DNA of 64,000 nucleotides, taken from contig CAJUJP010000015.1 of the NCBI GenBank assembly GCA_910586615.1, positions 1 through 64,000 of the forward strand. Direction: 5' to 3'. Each line of letters begins with the position of its first letter. The stretch's first letter is position 1. This stretch comes from an uncultured Lachnospiraceae bacterium. GTDB lineage: Bacteria > Bacillota > Clostridia > Lachnospirales > Lachnospiraceae. Made by a program: the position numbers and the translations under genes. The notes beneath the pieces are model-generated. The model searched no databases. It had not been told where the DNA came from and saw only the letters and a list, made by a program, of their open reading frames with translations. Positions 1 through 6,980 of the stretch are shown here, piece by piece.

Positions 1-60
1 TGTGCAATCTGCCTATGCAAAGTTGACAGAGTACCTTTTGACACCCTAATCCTATACCAT

Positions 61-94
61 AAAATACCGCAAACTCACAAAAAGTCTGCGGTAT
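61..94 (-). terminator. Terminator of the M20 peptidase operon
   Basis: An 8-bp inverted repeat (ATACCGCA at 64-71, TGCGGTAT at 87-94) lies about 100 bases past the stop of the M20 gene. Read on the minus strand the hairpin is followed by TTTTATGG, a short U-rich run, as expected for an intrinsic terminator. Confidence 0.6.
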
Positions 95-189
95 CAACAT
101 CCCAAAAATCATCGCCCGACAGTAACGATTCCAAAAATCCCTCACATTTTCCTTATATGCTGCACACTGTCGTAGTTTATATAGTATAT

Positions 190-1635
190 TTACAGTTCCC
201 TGACCAGCCTGATATAAAACGCCACTGTCTTCAACATCGTCTCCACCGGTACTCTCTCGTTATTACCGTGGATCATGCCCCGCTCCTCCTTCGACAAAGC
301 CATGGCCGAGAATTTATAGATCCGGTCGGTGATCCGGCTATAATGTCTGGAATCGGAACAGGCCATCATCAGATATGGCGATACGATAGCGTCCGGCCAG
401 GTGGTATGAATCACCTTCTTTAATTTCTGCCACTCCTCACATGCCGTATCCGAATAGCCGGAAGCCTCCATGGCATGCTGCACACGCACCTCAATCTTAT
501 CATTCCCGATCACCCTCTTTAAATACGCCACCGCACTCTCCGGCGTGTCATCCCCCAGCAGTCTGAGATTCATCCCCACCGACGCTGCGGGCGGCAGAAC
601 ATTAAACGCCTTGCTTCCCTCCATCTTCGTCACCGCGCAGGTGGTACGCATCATGGCATTCAACTCTCCACCCGACTTCTTGCACACTGCATTTAACAAC
701 GGCAGGAAGCACCACAGATTCGCGAAGATCATGCGCATACCGAAACCGGAATATCTGCCCAGCGTATCGAACATTTCCTTTACCGGCTTGGTAAACTGCG
801 CCTTAAACGGGTGCTTTTCAATCTTCACCACTGCCTCGGAAAGCTGCCCCAGTATGGTATGTGTCGGCGGCATGGAAGCGTGGCCGCCTCCGCTCTTCAT
901 AAGAAGCTCCACGTTCATGCCTACTTTCTCACCGATTCCGACCACGGCACAGGGCTTATTTACGCCGGGAAACACCTTCTCCACCACGGCGCCGCCCTCA
1001 TCCAGCACGAACGCGGGCCTGATTCCTTTTTGTTCCAGATAAGAGACAATGGCCGGACAGCTTCTGCCCTCCACCTCCTCGTCTCCCGAGAAAGACAGAT
1101 ACAGGTCATGCTCCGGTGTAAAACCTTCTGTCAGAAGCTGTTCCACAGCCTCCATCACGCCGCACAGAGTTCCCTTGGTGTCAAGTGTTCCCCGTCCCCA
1201 TATGCAGCCGTCCTCCACCAGTCCGTCAAATGCCGGTTTATCCCAGTCCTTCTCCTCCACCGGCACGACATCGTAATGGGACATCAGCACGCTGGGGTTT
1301 CCGCTTTTCTTTCCCTTCATGTGATAAAGCAGTCCGGTGTCTCCGATCTTTTCCAGCGTAAATGCCTTGTGGACATGCGGAAAACGCTCCTGTAAAAGCG
1401 CCTGAAACTTCTCAAACTCCTTCCAGTCGATCAGCGATTTATCCTGATAGGAGACTGTCCTGCATCTGATCATATCAGACATATCCCTGATGATTTTATC
1501 TTCATTAAGATCTGCCTTCTCCTCCACCTTTTCCGGCTCCGGATAGGGCTTAAAAAGTGCCGCCCTGATTAAGATTACTGCCAGGAATACCGCAATAACC
1601 ACCAGAACCACTGCTAAAACTGTCAGTCCTGTCAT
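190..1635 (-). CDS. M20 family metallopeptidase, membrane-anchored (PM20D1/carboxypeptidase S type)
   Basis: Predicted two-zinc amidohydrolase that cleaves dipeptides or N-acyl amino acids. A hydrophobic segment at about residues 4-28 should anchor it to the membrane. Metal-site motifs are visible: SHYDVVP near residue 120, WGRGTLDTKG near 150 and SGDEEVEG near 195; the dimerisation domain follows and the C-terminus ends with the HGNNERVP motif typical of this family. At 481 residues it has normal length. The start at 1635 is chosen because GGAG sits six bases before it, whereas the ATG at 1647 has no clear ribosome site. It lies downstream of two membrane-protein genes on the same strand, separated by 153 bases rich in hairpins, so it probably works on a substrate they import. 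The family is clear; the substrate is not. Confidence 0.9.
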   Translation of the reverse strand: MTGLTVLAVVLVVIAVFLAVILIRAALFKPYPEPEKVEEKADLNEDKIIRDMSDMIRCRTVSYQDKSLIDWKEFEKFQALLQERFPHVHKAFTLEKIGDTGLLYHMKGKKSGNPSVLMSHYDVVPVEEKDWDKPAFDGLVEDGCIWGRGTLDTKGTLCGVMEAVEQLLTEGFTPEHDLYLSFSGDEEVEGRSCPAIVSYLEQKGIRPAFVLDEGGAVVEKVFPGVNKPCAVVGIGEKVGMNVELLMKSGGGHASMPPTHTILGQLSEAVVKIEKHPFKAQFTKPVKEMFDTLGRYSGFGMRMIFANLWCFLPLLNAVCKKSGGELNAMMRTTCAVTKMEGSKAFNVLPPAASVGMNLRLLGDDTPESAVAYLKRVIGNDKIEVRVQHAMEASGYSDTACEEWQKLKKVIHTTWPDAIVSPYLMMACSDSRHYSRITDRIYKFSAMALSKEERGMIHGNNERVPVETMLKTVAFYIRLVREL

Positions 1636-1662
1636 GTTTTTCTCCATTTCTGCGCTGCTTTT

Positions 1663-1754
1663 GTCTCAACTATGTTGAGACGTCGCATTAAACGAGTTTG
1701 TGGCAAGCAACGCGCAGACACAAATCTCGCGATTGAAAATTTTAATTTTCAATC
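1663..1754. repeat. Three consecutive inverted repeats before the M20 gene
   Basis: Three hairpins follow one another between the 218-residue membrane-protein gene and the M20 gene: GTCTCAAC-tat-GTTGAGAC at 1663-1681, a CGAGTTTGTG/CACAAATCTCG stem at about 1692-1729, and GATTGAAAATT-tt-AATTTTCAATC at 1731-1754. No U-run marks a standard terminator. They may tune read-through, mRNA decay or translation of the last gene. Confidence 0.6.
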
Positions 1755-1788
1755 TTGTTTCCTCTCTGTTTTTGTTTTTTCTGTTGTA

Positions 1789-2445
1789 CTAGATCCAGTT
1801 CCTCTTATACATGATCCGCGCAGCAGCTAGAGAGATCAACGCCCCTACCGGCACCAGCACACCCACAGAACCAGCCAGTGACGGCACAAGCAGAAACAGT
1901 ACGATCATGAAAATCAGCGGCGTCAGCGAGAGTTTCCAGTTCTTACTGATATAGACCACCGCCAGGCCGCCGAACAGCGACGGCAGGATATTGTCAAAGG
2001 CCGGCTTCAAAACCGGAGAATTGAGTATCGGTGTGAGCGCAGACAAGAGCAGCACCCCGGCTGCAATGACGATCGTTGTCACAATGGAACTGGTGGCAAT
2101 GGCCAGCGTGGAGATCACTTCCCCCTCTTCCGATCCCGGCTTGACCTGCGCGTTTTCCATGGCATTCAATGCCGCGGGCGCTTTGATATTCGTGATGTTG
2201 CCGGTGACAAACGCCAGATAAGACCCGCCTGTTCCAAGCATAGGTCCATATGTAAACACCTCGATCACCGCCACTGTCCAGAAGATCGGCGCCACGCCGA
2301 GAAGTCCTTTCAAGACTGCCGTCCCGGCAGGCCATGCATTATAGTACAGGCAAATGATGACCGGCACTGAAAGCAGCATGAAAAGCGCCGTCAGTATCCA
2401 GATCCTTCCGTAAAAATGTGATTTATCATTATATGTTGTGTTCAT
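1789..2445 (-). CDS. Small polytopic membrane protein, partner of DUF5058
   Basis: A 218-residue protein with about five or six hydrophobic segments (near residues 15-35, 43-65, 115-140, 150-165, 175-195 and 195-210) and no soluble domain. I do not recognise a named family. Glycine- and proline-containing segments such as TYGPMLGTGGSYLAF suggest a transport-type fold. The start at 2445 is preceded by GGAGG five bases upstream; an ATG twelve bases earlier overlaps that ribosome site. It starts 15 bases after the DUF5058 gene, so the two are surely co-transcribed and perhaps form a two-subunit carrier. The next gene is an M20 peptidase, which hints at a peptide or acyl-amino-acid substrate. That last step is inference only. 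Confidence 0.75.
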   Translation of the reverse strand: MNTTYNDKSHFYGRIWILTALFMLLSVPVIICLYYNAWPAGTAVLKGLLGVAPIFWTVAVIEVFTYGPMLGTGGSYLAFVTGNITNIKAPAALNAMENAQVKPGSEEGEVISTLAIATSSIVTTIVIAAGVLLLSALTPILNSPVLKPAFDNILPSLFGGLAVVYISKNWKLSLTPLIFMIVLFLLVPSLAGSVGVLVPVGALISLAAARIMYKRNWI

Positions 2446-2460
2446 AGTATCCTCCATCCC

Positions 2461-3183
2461 TTAACCTATCAAAGGCGTAATAATCATCGCAAACACCATC
2501 GCCAGTATCATGCTGACAGACAGCGCGTAAGTCTCCAGCCACTTCATTTTACAGACCTTAATGAGAATCCCGCAGATTCCCATCATCAGCGCCGAAAACA
2601 ACAACACGAAGATCGGAATCCAGCCCGCCAGGCCGCTTCGCACGTCAGTGAAAACCATGCCCAGAAAAGCCGAGATCATGCCCAGAAACAGAGACGTCAT
2701 AAACAGATCTCCCCACTTGCTGTCCTTATTCTTGATCTTCATGATACCGCCCTGTATTTTTTTCAGGAAAAGCGGGATCATGATCATGCCCGGAATGATT
2801 CCCAGCGTCATAACCCACGCGATTGCCGTGTATGCCTTCGGATCGGTAATCGTATCCGACAGTGAAAGTCCCAGCGCCGTCGCTGTGGATGTAGCCGCCG
2901 GAAGCTCATAGGTGATGGCACCCACCACGCTCAGGCGAATCCACGGAAGCGGAATACCCAGGAACTTGGACAATGTCAGAATGCCCAATAAGATGGATAC
3001 CGCAGGCGCGACCGTAAAAACTGCCGTGGACAGAACCGTCTTCTTAAGCTTCGTCCGGTCCATACCGATCTCTACACCGTGCCGGTATGCCCGCACCAGA
3101 AAAAAGGCGGACTGCGCCACCACAAAAGCGATGACCACCGCCGCCACAATGAATAAAAAACTGCTGTTAGGATTAAAACTCAT
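2461..3183 (-). CDS. DUF5058 family membrane protein
   Basis: A 240-residue integral membrane protein with around six or seven predicted helices. It opens with MSFNPNSSFLFIVAAVVIAF and carries the ITYELPAATSTATALG segment that I associate with DUF5058, a family of unknown function in Clostridia. It is first in a minus-strand operon with the 218-residue membrane protein and the M20 peptidase. A very strong ribosome site (GGAGGAGGAGG) precedes the start. A promoter and a 15-bp dyad lie just upstream. The tandem of two polytopic proteins plus a peptidase suggests a transporter, but no transport activity is known to me for DUF5058. Confidence 0.85.
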   Translation of the reverse strand: MSFNPNSSFLFIVAAVVIAFVVAQSAFFLVRAYRHGVEIGMDRTKLKKTVLSTAVFTVAPAVSILLGILTLSKFLGIPLPWIRLSVVGAITYELPAATSTATALGLSLSDTITDPKAYTAIAWVMTLGIIPGMIMIPLFLKKIQGGIMKIKNKDSKWGDLFMTSLFLGMISAFLGMVFTDVRSGLAGWIPIFVLLFSALMMGICGILIKVCKMKWLETYALSVSMILAMVFAMIITPLIG

Positions 3184-3202
3184 GGAAACCTCCTCCTCCG
3201 GA

Positions 3203-3217
3203 ACGAAATTGTTTCGT
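3203..3217. promoter_or_regulatory. Candidate operator (dyad) of the DUF5058 operon
   Basis: ACGAAA-ttg-TTTCGT is a perfect six-base inverted repeat between the predicted -10 box and the ribosome site of the DUF5058 gene. Its place downstream of the promoter suits repressor binding. No regulator gene lies next to it. Confidence 0.4.
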
Positions 3218-3234
3218 CTGTATGATATTTCTAT

Positions 3235-3263
3235 ATTATAGCAGAGATTCCCGTAAACATGAA
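3235..3263 (-). promoter_or_regulatory. Sigma-A promoter of the DUF5058 operon
   Basis: On the minus strand a perfect -10 box TATAAT (3235-3240) stands 17 bases from a weak -35 box TTCATG (3258-3263), about 50 bases before the DUF5058 start codon. Confidence 0.55.
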
Positions 3264-3407
3264 GTAAGAAAAGTCATGCTTTTTTCAGAAAACCAATACA
3301 TGTTTCCCATATTGCGCAAAGTACCGGAGCAAACATTCTGCGAAGATATTCAGGACATGAATTTAACCGTTTCAACCTAAGTTTCAACCTAAGGCCCTTA
3401 TTTTCAC

Positions 3408-3436
3408 TTGTCATTTAATACGATATTTGCTATACT
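3408..3436 (+). promoter_or_regulatory. Sigma-A promoter of the glycan cassette
   Basis: TTGTCA (3408-3413), a 17-base spacer and TATACT (3431-3436), some 70 bases before the MaoC start codon. It is a near-consensus vegetative promoter, so the cassette is likely transcribed from here as one unit. Confidence 0.75.
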
Positions 3437-3504
3437 GATTTGGTATCTGGAAATCACTGGCTGACACGAGGCCATTCAATCCTGATGAAAGTAAGGAATA
3501 AAAA

Positions 3505-3897
3505 ATGTTAAACATCGGCAGCAGTTTTTCCAAATCTGTAGTTGCAGAAGAAAAGACCATTCAGGATATTGCCCGACTGTCCGGGGACATTAATCCAATT
3601 CATCTGGATGAAAAATATGCCAGACAAACTGTATTTGGGCGCAGAATCGCGCATGCGCTTTTTTGTCAAAATATTATTTCCATGATTATCGGAAATCATC
3701 TGCCCGGCTTCGGTGCCATTTTGCTTTCACAAAATTTCCGTTATCGAAAGCCTGTATATATCGGCGATACAGTCGAAACCACCGTTACAGTAAAAGAAAT
3801 TCTTGCAGGAAATAAGTATGTGTTGGACACAGTCTGCAGAAACCAGGATAATGAAATAGTTCTTGATGGAGAATCCGTAATAAAATGGACCGATTAA
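3505..3897 (+). CDS. MaoC-like (R)-specific hydratase, hot-dog fold
   Basis: A 130-residue single-domain MaoC/PhaJ-type protein. The hydratase signature is present as SGDINPIHLD at about residues 26-35, with the Asp and His expected in the active site, followed by YARQTVFGRRIAHA. Enzymes of this kind hydrate trans-2-enoyl thioesters to (R)-3-hydroxyacyl thioesters, or the reverse. The start has AAGGA eight bases upstream. The gene overlaps the LpxD-like acyltransferase by 13 bases, so its product probably supplies or shapes the acyl donor of that enzyme. Codon use looks AT-richer than in surrounding genes. The fold is certain; a role in making a 3-hydroxyacyl donor is inferred from the neighbour. 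Confidence 0.88.
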   Translation: MLNIGSSFSKSVVAEEKTIQDIARLSGDINPIHLDEKYARQTVFGRRIAHALFCQNIISMIIGNHLPGFGAILLSQNFRYRKPVYIGDTVETTVTVKEILAGNKYVLDTVCRNQDNEIVLDGESVIKWTD

Positions 3898-4802
3898 TTA
3901 CAGTAAAACAAATTATCACATATCTGGACGAAAAAGGTTTTCCTTATGTCGTACAGGGAAATTCCGCAGAAACTGTCTGCGGTTTTTCTTCTTTATCCCG
4001 TTATCGTGAAGGTACAATCACCTGGATCAATTCTCCCCGGAAAAGTTTTCAGCCAGCCGTTCCTGTCTCCGTCTGTATCATTCAAGAAGGTGCTGACCTG
4101 TGTGCCGCTGCGAGGATTATTACCCCGCAGTCCAAAGCGGTATTTTTCTCTGTGCTGGAACATTTTTGGCCTGATATCTACGATAATGATATGCCGGATA
4201 TCGGCTCCGGCTCTGTGATCGGTCCGAATGTCCATATCGGCGAAAATGTAAAAATCGGCTGCAACTGTTCCATCTCGGGCAATGTCACAATCGGCTCGGG
4301 AACCGTCATAGCAGATAACGTCGTAATCCGTAACCGGGTAACAATCGGAAGTAACTGTGTCATACAATCTTTAACCGTAATCGGCGAGGACGGATACGGC
4401 TATTCTGAGGATGATCATCATATTAAAACAATGATAAAACATTTCGGCGGTGTGTCCATCGGAGATAATGTTTTTATCGGAAGCCACACAAATATCGCAA
4501 GAGGCACTATTGACGACACCGTAATCGAGTGCGGAACAAAAATTGCCCCTTCTACGCATATCGGACATAATAATTACATTGGCAAAAATACCTCCATCAT
4601 ATGTTCGAAACTTTTTGGCAGCGTTACCGTCGGTGAAAATGCCTATATCTCCGCAAGCACTGTCCGAAATCAGGCAAAGATAGGAAAGGATGCCATCGTC
4701 GGCATGGGTTCCGTCGTAACAACCGATGTAGAAGCAAATAAGATTGTCGTTGGTGTTCCCGCCAAAGTCATCAGAGAAAACAGTGGAAAGGAAAAGCTTT
4801 AG
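3885..4802 (+). CDS. LpxD-like N-acyltransferase (left-handed beta-helix)
   Basis: A 305-residue protein with the whole LpxD layout: an N-terminal uridine-binding-like domain (FSSLSRYREGTITWINS, about residues 29-45), then about ten hexapeptide repeats forming a left-handed beta-helix (residues 105-295). The LpxD hallmark region is present: IGEDGYGY near 166-173 and THIGHNNYIG near 223-232, whose His matches the catalytic base of LpxD. LpxD itself moves an (R)-3-hydroxyacyl group from ACP to a UDP-amino sugar for lipid A. The surrounding genes are Gram-positive, so lipid A is not expected and the acceptor is more likely a UDP-amino sugar for a surface glycan. It overlaps the MaoC gene by 13 bases and ends two bases before the next ribosome region. 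Confidence 0.85.
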   Translation: MDRLITVKQIITYLDEKGFPYVVQGNSAETVCGFSSLSRYREGTITWINSPRKSFQPAVPVSVCIIQEGADLCAAARIITPQSKAVFFSVLEHFWPDIYDNDMPDIGSGSVIGPNVHIGENVKIGCNCSISGNVTIGSGTVIADNVVIRNRVTIGSNCVIQSLTVIGEDGYGYSEDDHHIKTMIKHFGGVSIGDNVFIGSHTNIARGTIDDTVIECGTKIAPSTHIGHNNYIGKNTSIICSKLFGSVTVGENAYISASTVRNQAKIGKDAIVGMGSVVTTDVEANKIVVGVPAKVIRENSGKEKL

Positions 4803-4813
4803 AGGTGTATACC

Positions 4814-5590
4814 ATGCAATTTACCTATGAATCCTATGTTGCAATGCTAAAAGAGCTGAATAGAAAAGGCTATCATTTCAAAAACTATCATAACTGGCAT
4901 GAAACGGACTATTCCGTCATTTTACGGCACGATGTAGACTTCGGCTTGGAAAAAGCCGTTCTTTTATCAGAAATTGAGAAATCGTTCTTCCCCGAAAGCG
5001 TACAGGCAACTTATTTTATATTGGTATCTACCAATTTCTACAATATTCATTCCCGGACTTCCAGAAATCAGATACGTCAGATTATCAATAACGGCGGAAT
5101 CATCGGTCTGCATTTCGATGAAACACAATATGACATTACAGATGAACGGGAGATGCAAAAATATGTACGTGAAGAGGCTGATATTTTATCCGCCGTTGTC
5201 GGCGAAAAAATAGACGTGGTATCCACACACCGGTCATCTCAAAAATTTTTGTCAGCTGATATGGAGTTTCCCGGCATAATCAACTCCTACAGCAGCACCT
5301 ATTTTAAAAGTATGAAATATCTTTCTGATTCCCGACGGCACTGGCGTGAAAACGTGGATGAAATTATCAAGAAACGTCTCTTTCAAAGACTGCACATTTT
5401 GACACATCCTTTCTGGTATATGCAAGGCAGGGAAATATCTCTGAAAGAAACACTGCAAACCGCTATCTTGCAGGCAGCTCTGAATCGCTATGACAATCTG
5501 AACGATAATTTCAAAGAGCTGGACAGAGAACTGAAAAGAACTGAAATTGAGCGGATCATTTATGAATCATCCGATGAGGAAAACGCATGA
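4814..5590 (+). CDS. NodB-type polysaccharide deacetylase-like protein
   Basis: A 258-residue protein of the carbohydrate-esterase-4-like fold seen in capsule clusters. LRHDVDF near residues 35-41 fits the catalytic Asp and metal Asp; GLHFDETQY near 98-106 and THRSSQKF near 139-146 give metal histidines; a late LTHPFWY near 197-203 fits the last motif. No signal peptide is seen, so it would act in the cytoplasm on a nucleotide- or lipid-linked sugar. The ATG at 4814 is preferred over a GTG at 4805 because AGAGG stands eight bases before it. Its end overlaps the glycosyltransferase start (ATGA). It could be a deacetylase making the free amine for the acyltransferase, or an inactive scaffold. 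Confidence 0.75.
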   Translation: MQFTYESYVAMLKELNRKGYHFKNYHNWHETDYSVILRHDVDFGLEKAVLLSEIEKSFFPESVQATYFILVSTNFYNIHSRTSRNQIRQIINNGGIIGLHFDETQYDITDEREMQKYVREEADILSAVVGEKIDVVSTHRSSQKFLSADMEFPGIINSYSSTYFKSMKYLSDSRRHWRENVDEIIKKRLFQRLHILTHPFWYMQGREISLKETLQTAILQAALNRYDNLNDNFKELDRELKRTEIERIIYESSDEENA

Positions 5591-6702
5591 AAAAGGGATA
5601 TTATATACATTTTGAAGGAAGAAGCTCCATCGGAATCAGTAAAAAAATTGACATGCAGACAGCATCGCTTTCCAAATATTTTAATATGGAGGAAGCAGAG
5701 GTTCTTACCGAAAAAAGATCTCTTCCTCAAAGAATTTTCGGGCTGTTCCCGACCGCTTCCATCAGGAGAAACTATAAAAGCGCCCTCCTTCATCTGAAAG
5801 ACCCGGATTTTTTATACGTCCGCCGTTCGGTCGCAGACCGTTCCTATGTAAATTTCTGGAAAAAAATAAAAGAAAAATATCCGGATTGCAAAATCATTAT
5901 AGAAGTGTATACTTACCCTTACGACAAAGATGATTTTGCCCGTTGGGATGCCTGGCCTTTCTATATCAAAGAATTGCTATACCGTGGAAAACTGAAAAAA
6001 TACATTGATGCATTTGTAACTTATTCGGAGGATACCGAAATTTTCGGCATTCCTACTATACGCACAATAAACGGTATACAGCTTGAAAACATCTCTCCGG
6101 CCAAAGGAAGCTATCAGAAGAACAAGATTACCATGATGGCAGTTGCCTACATGCAAAGCCACCACGGGTACGAGCGGATTATCGAGGGGCTGCATCAGTA
6201 TTACCAAAATACCGGCAGCGAATATATAGTAGAATTACTTTTGATCGGAGACGGACCCGAGAAACCTCTTTATCAGTCACTGGTCCGCAAATATCATCTG
6301 GAAAACTATGTGCGGTTTTATCCGACCTTGTCTGGTGAAGCTTTGGATCAAATGTATGATATCAGCGATATTGCGCTTGCCTCCTTCGGCACCTATAAAA
6401 AAGGTGTTTACACGAGATTGTCCGCACTAAAAACACGCGAATATCTGGCAAAAGGAATGCCCATTATAACGGGCTGCGAAATTGATGTCTTAGACAGCCG
6501 GTATGAATTTGTCCGGAATTTTCCTAACAATGCAGAACCTGTTAGTATAGATGAGGTCGTGGCGTTCTATTGCAAAATAAAGCAGAGAGAAAAGGACAAG
6601 CAGACAGTTATAAATACCATACGACAGTTTGCGGAATCACATGTAAGCATGGACTCCGCAATGAAACCCGTGGTCGATTATATTGAATCCTCTCAACAGT
6701 AA
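5587..6702 (+). CDS. Glycosyltransferase family 4-like protein
   Basis: A 371-residue GT-B type glycosyltransferase. The C-terminal half holds the nucleotide-sugar domain: a beta-strand with LLIGDGPEKPLYQSL near residue 220 and LSALKTREYLAKGMPII near 280, which contains the conserved acidic residue of the E-x7-E type region. The N-terminal half (1-170) is less conserved and would bind the acceptor. No membrane segment is obvious. The start overlaps the deacetylase stop by four bases. It is the last gene of the cassette and is followed by a strong hairpin terminator. It probably adds the modified sugar to a lipid, protein or polysaccharide acceptor; the acceptor cannot be told from sequence. 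Confidence 0.82.
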   Translation: MKKGYYIHFEGRSSIGISKKIDMQTASLSKYFNMEEAEVLTEKRSLPQRIFGLFPTASIRRNYKSALLHLKDPDFLYVRRSVADRSYVNFWKKIKEKYPDCKIIIEVYTYPYDKDDFARWDAWPFYIKELLYRGKLKKYIDAFVTYSEDTEIFGIPTIRTINGIQLENISPAKGSYQKNKITMMAVAYMQSHHGYERIIEGLHQYYQNTGSEYIVELLLIGDGPEKPLYQSLVRKYHLENYVRFYPTLSGEALDQMYDISDIALASFGTYKKGVYTRLSALKTREYLAKGMPIITGCEIDVLDSRYEFVRNFPNNAEPVSIDEVVAFYCKIKQREKDKQTVINTIRQFAESHVSMDSAMKPVVDYIESSQQ

Positions 6703-6772
6703 TGCTCTTCCCTTCCGAAATGGTTTGAGCATGACTATATACCATTTACGAGACTAATGATAAAGATGATTG

Positions 6773-6810
6773 GCGGCGGCAGGAACCTCTTTCCTGCCGC
6801 CGCTTTCTTG
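6773..6810 (+). terminator. Terminator of the glycan cassette
   Basis: A perfect 13-bp GC-rich stem (GCGGCGGCAGGAA at 6773-6785, TTCCTGCCGCCGC at 6791-6803) with a five-base loop, followed by TTTCTTG. It stands about 70 bases after the glycosyltransferase stop and could also stop minus-strand transcripts from enolase. Confidence 0.85.
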
Positions 6811-6980
6811 TACATATAAATTCCCTTATTTGTAATCACCATAACTCACGCCCTAATATTGTTCATTATGTCTGCCCATTCTAAGGCGTTTTCAAGCTTT
6901 AACTGTTCCGTAATGTCCTGGTACTCAGTACTTTCATGCCAGTTCTACTGCACTTCTTTATTTCACGTGCAGGCTCTTAA

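Larger units (their letters stand above)
3184..3504. other. Divergent intergenic region
   Basis: About 320 bases without a gene, between the minus-strand DUF5058 operon and the plus-strand glycan cassette. It contains a promoter for each side, the 15-bp dyad at 3203-3217 and a short direct repeat of TTCAACCTAAG near 3371-3391. Confidence 0.7.
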
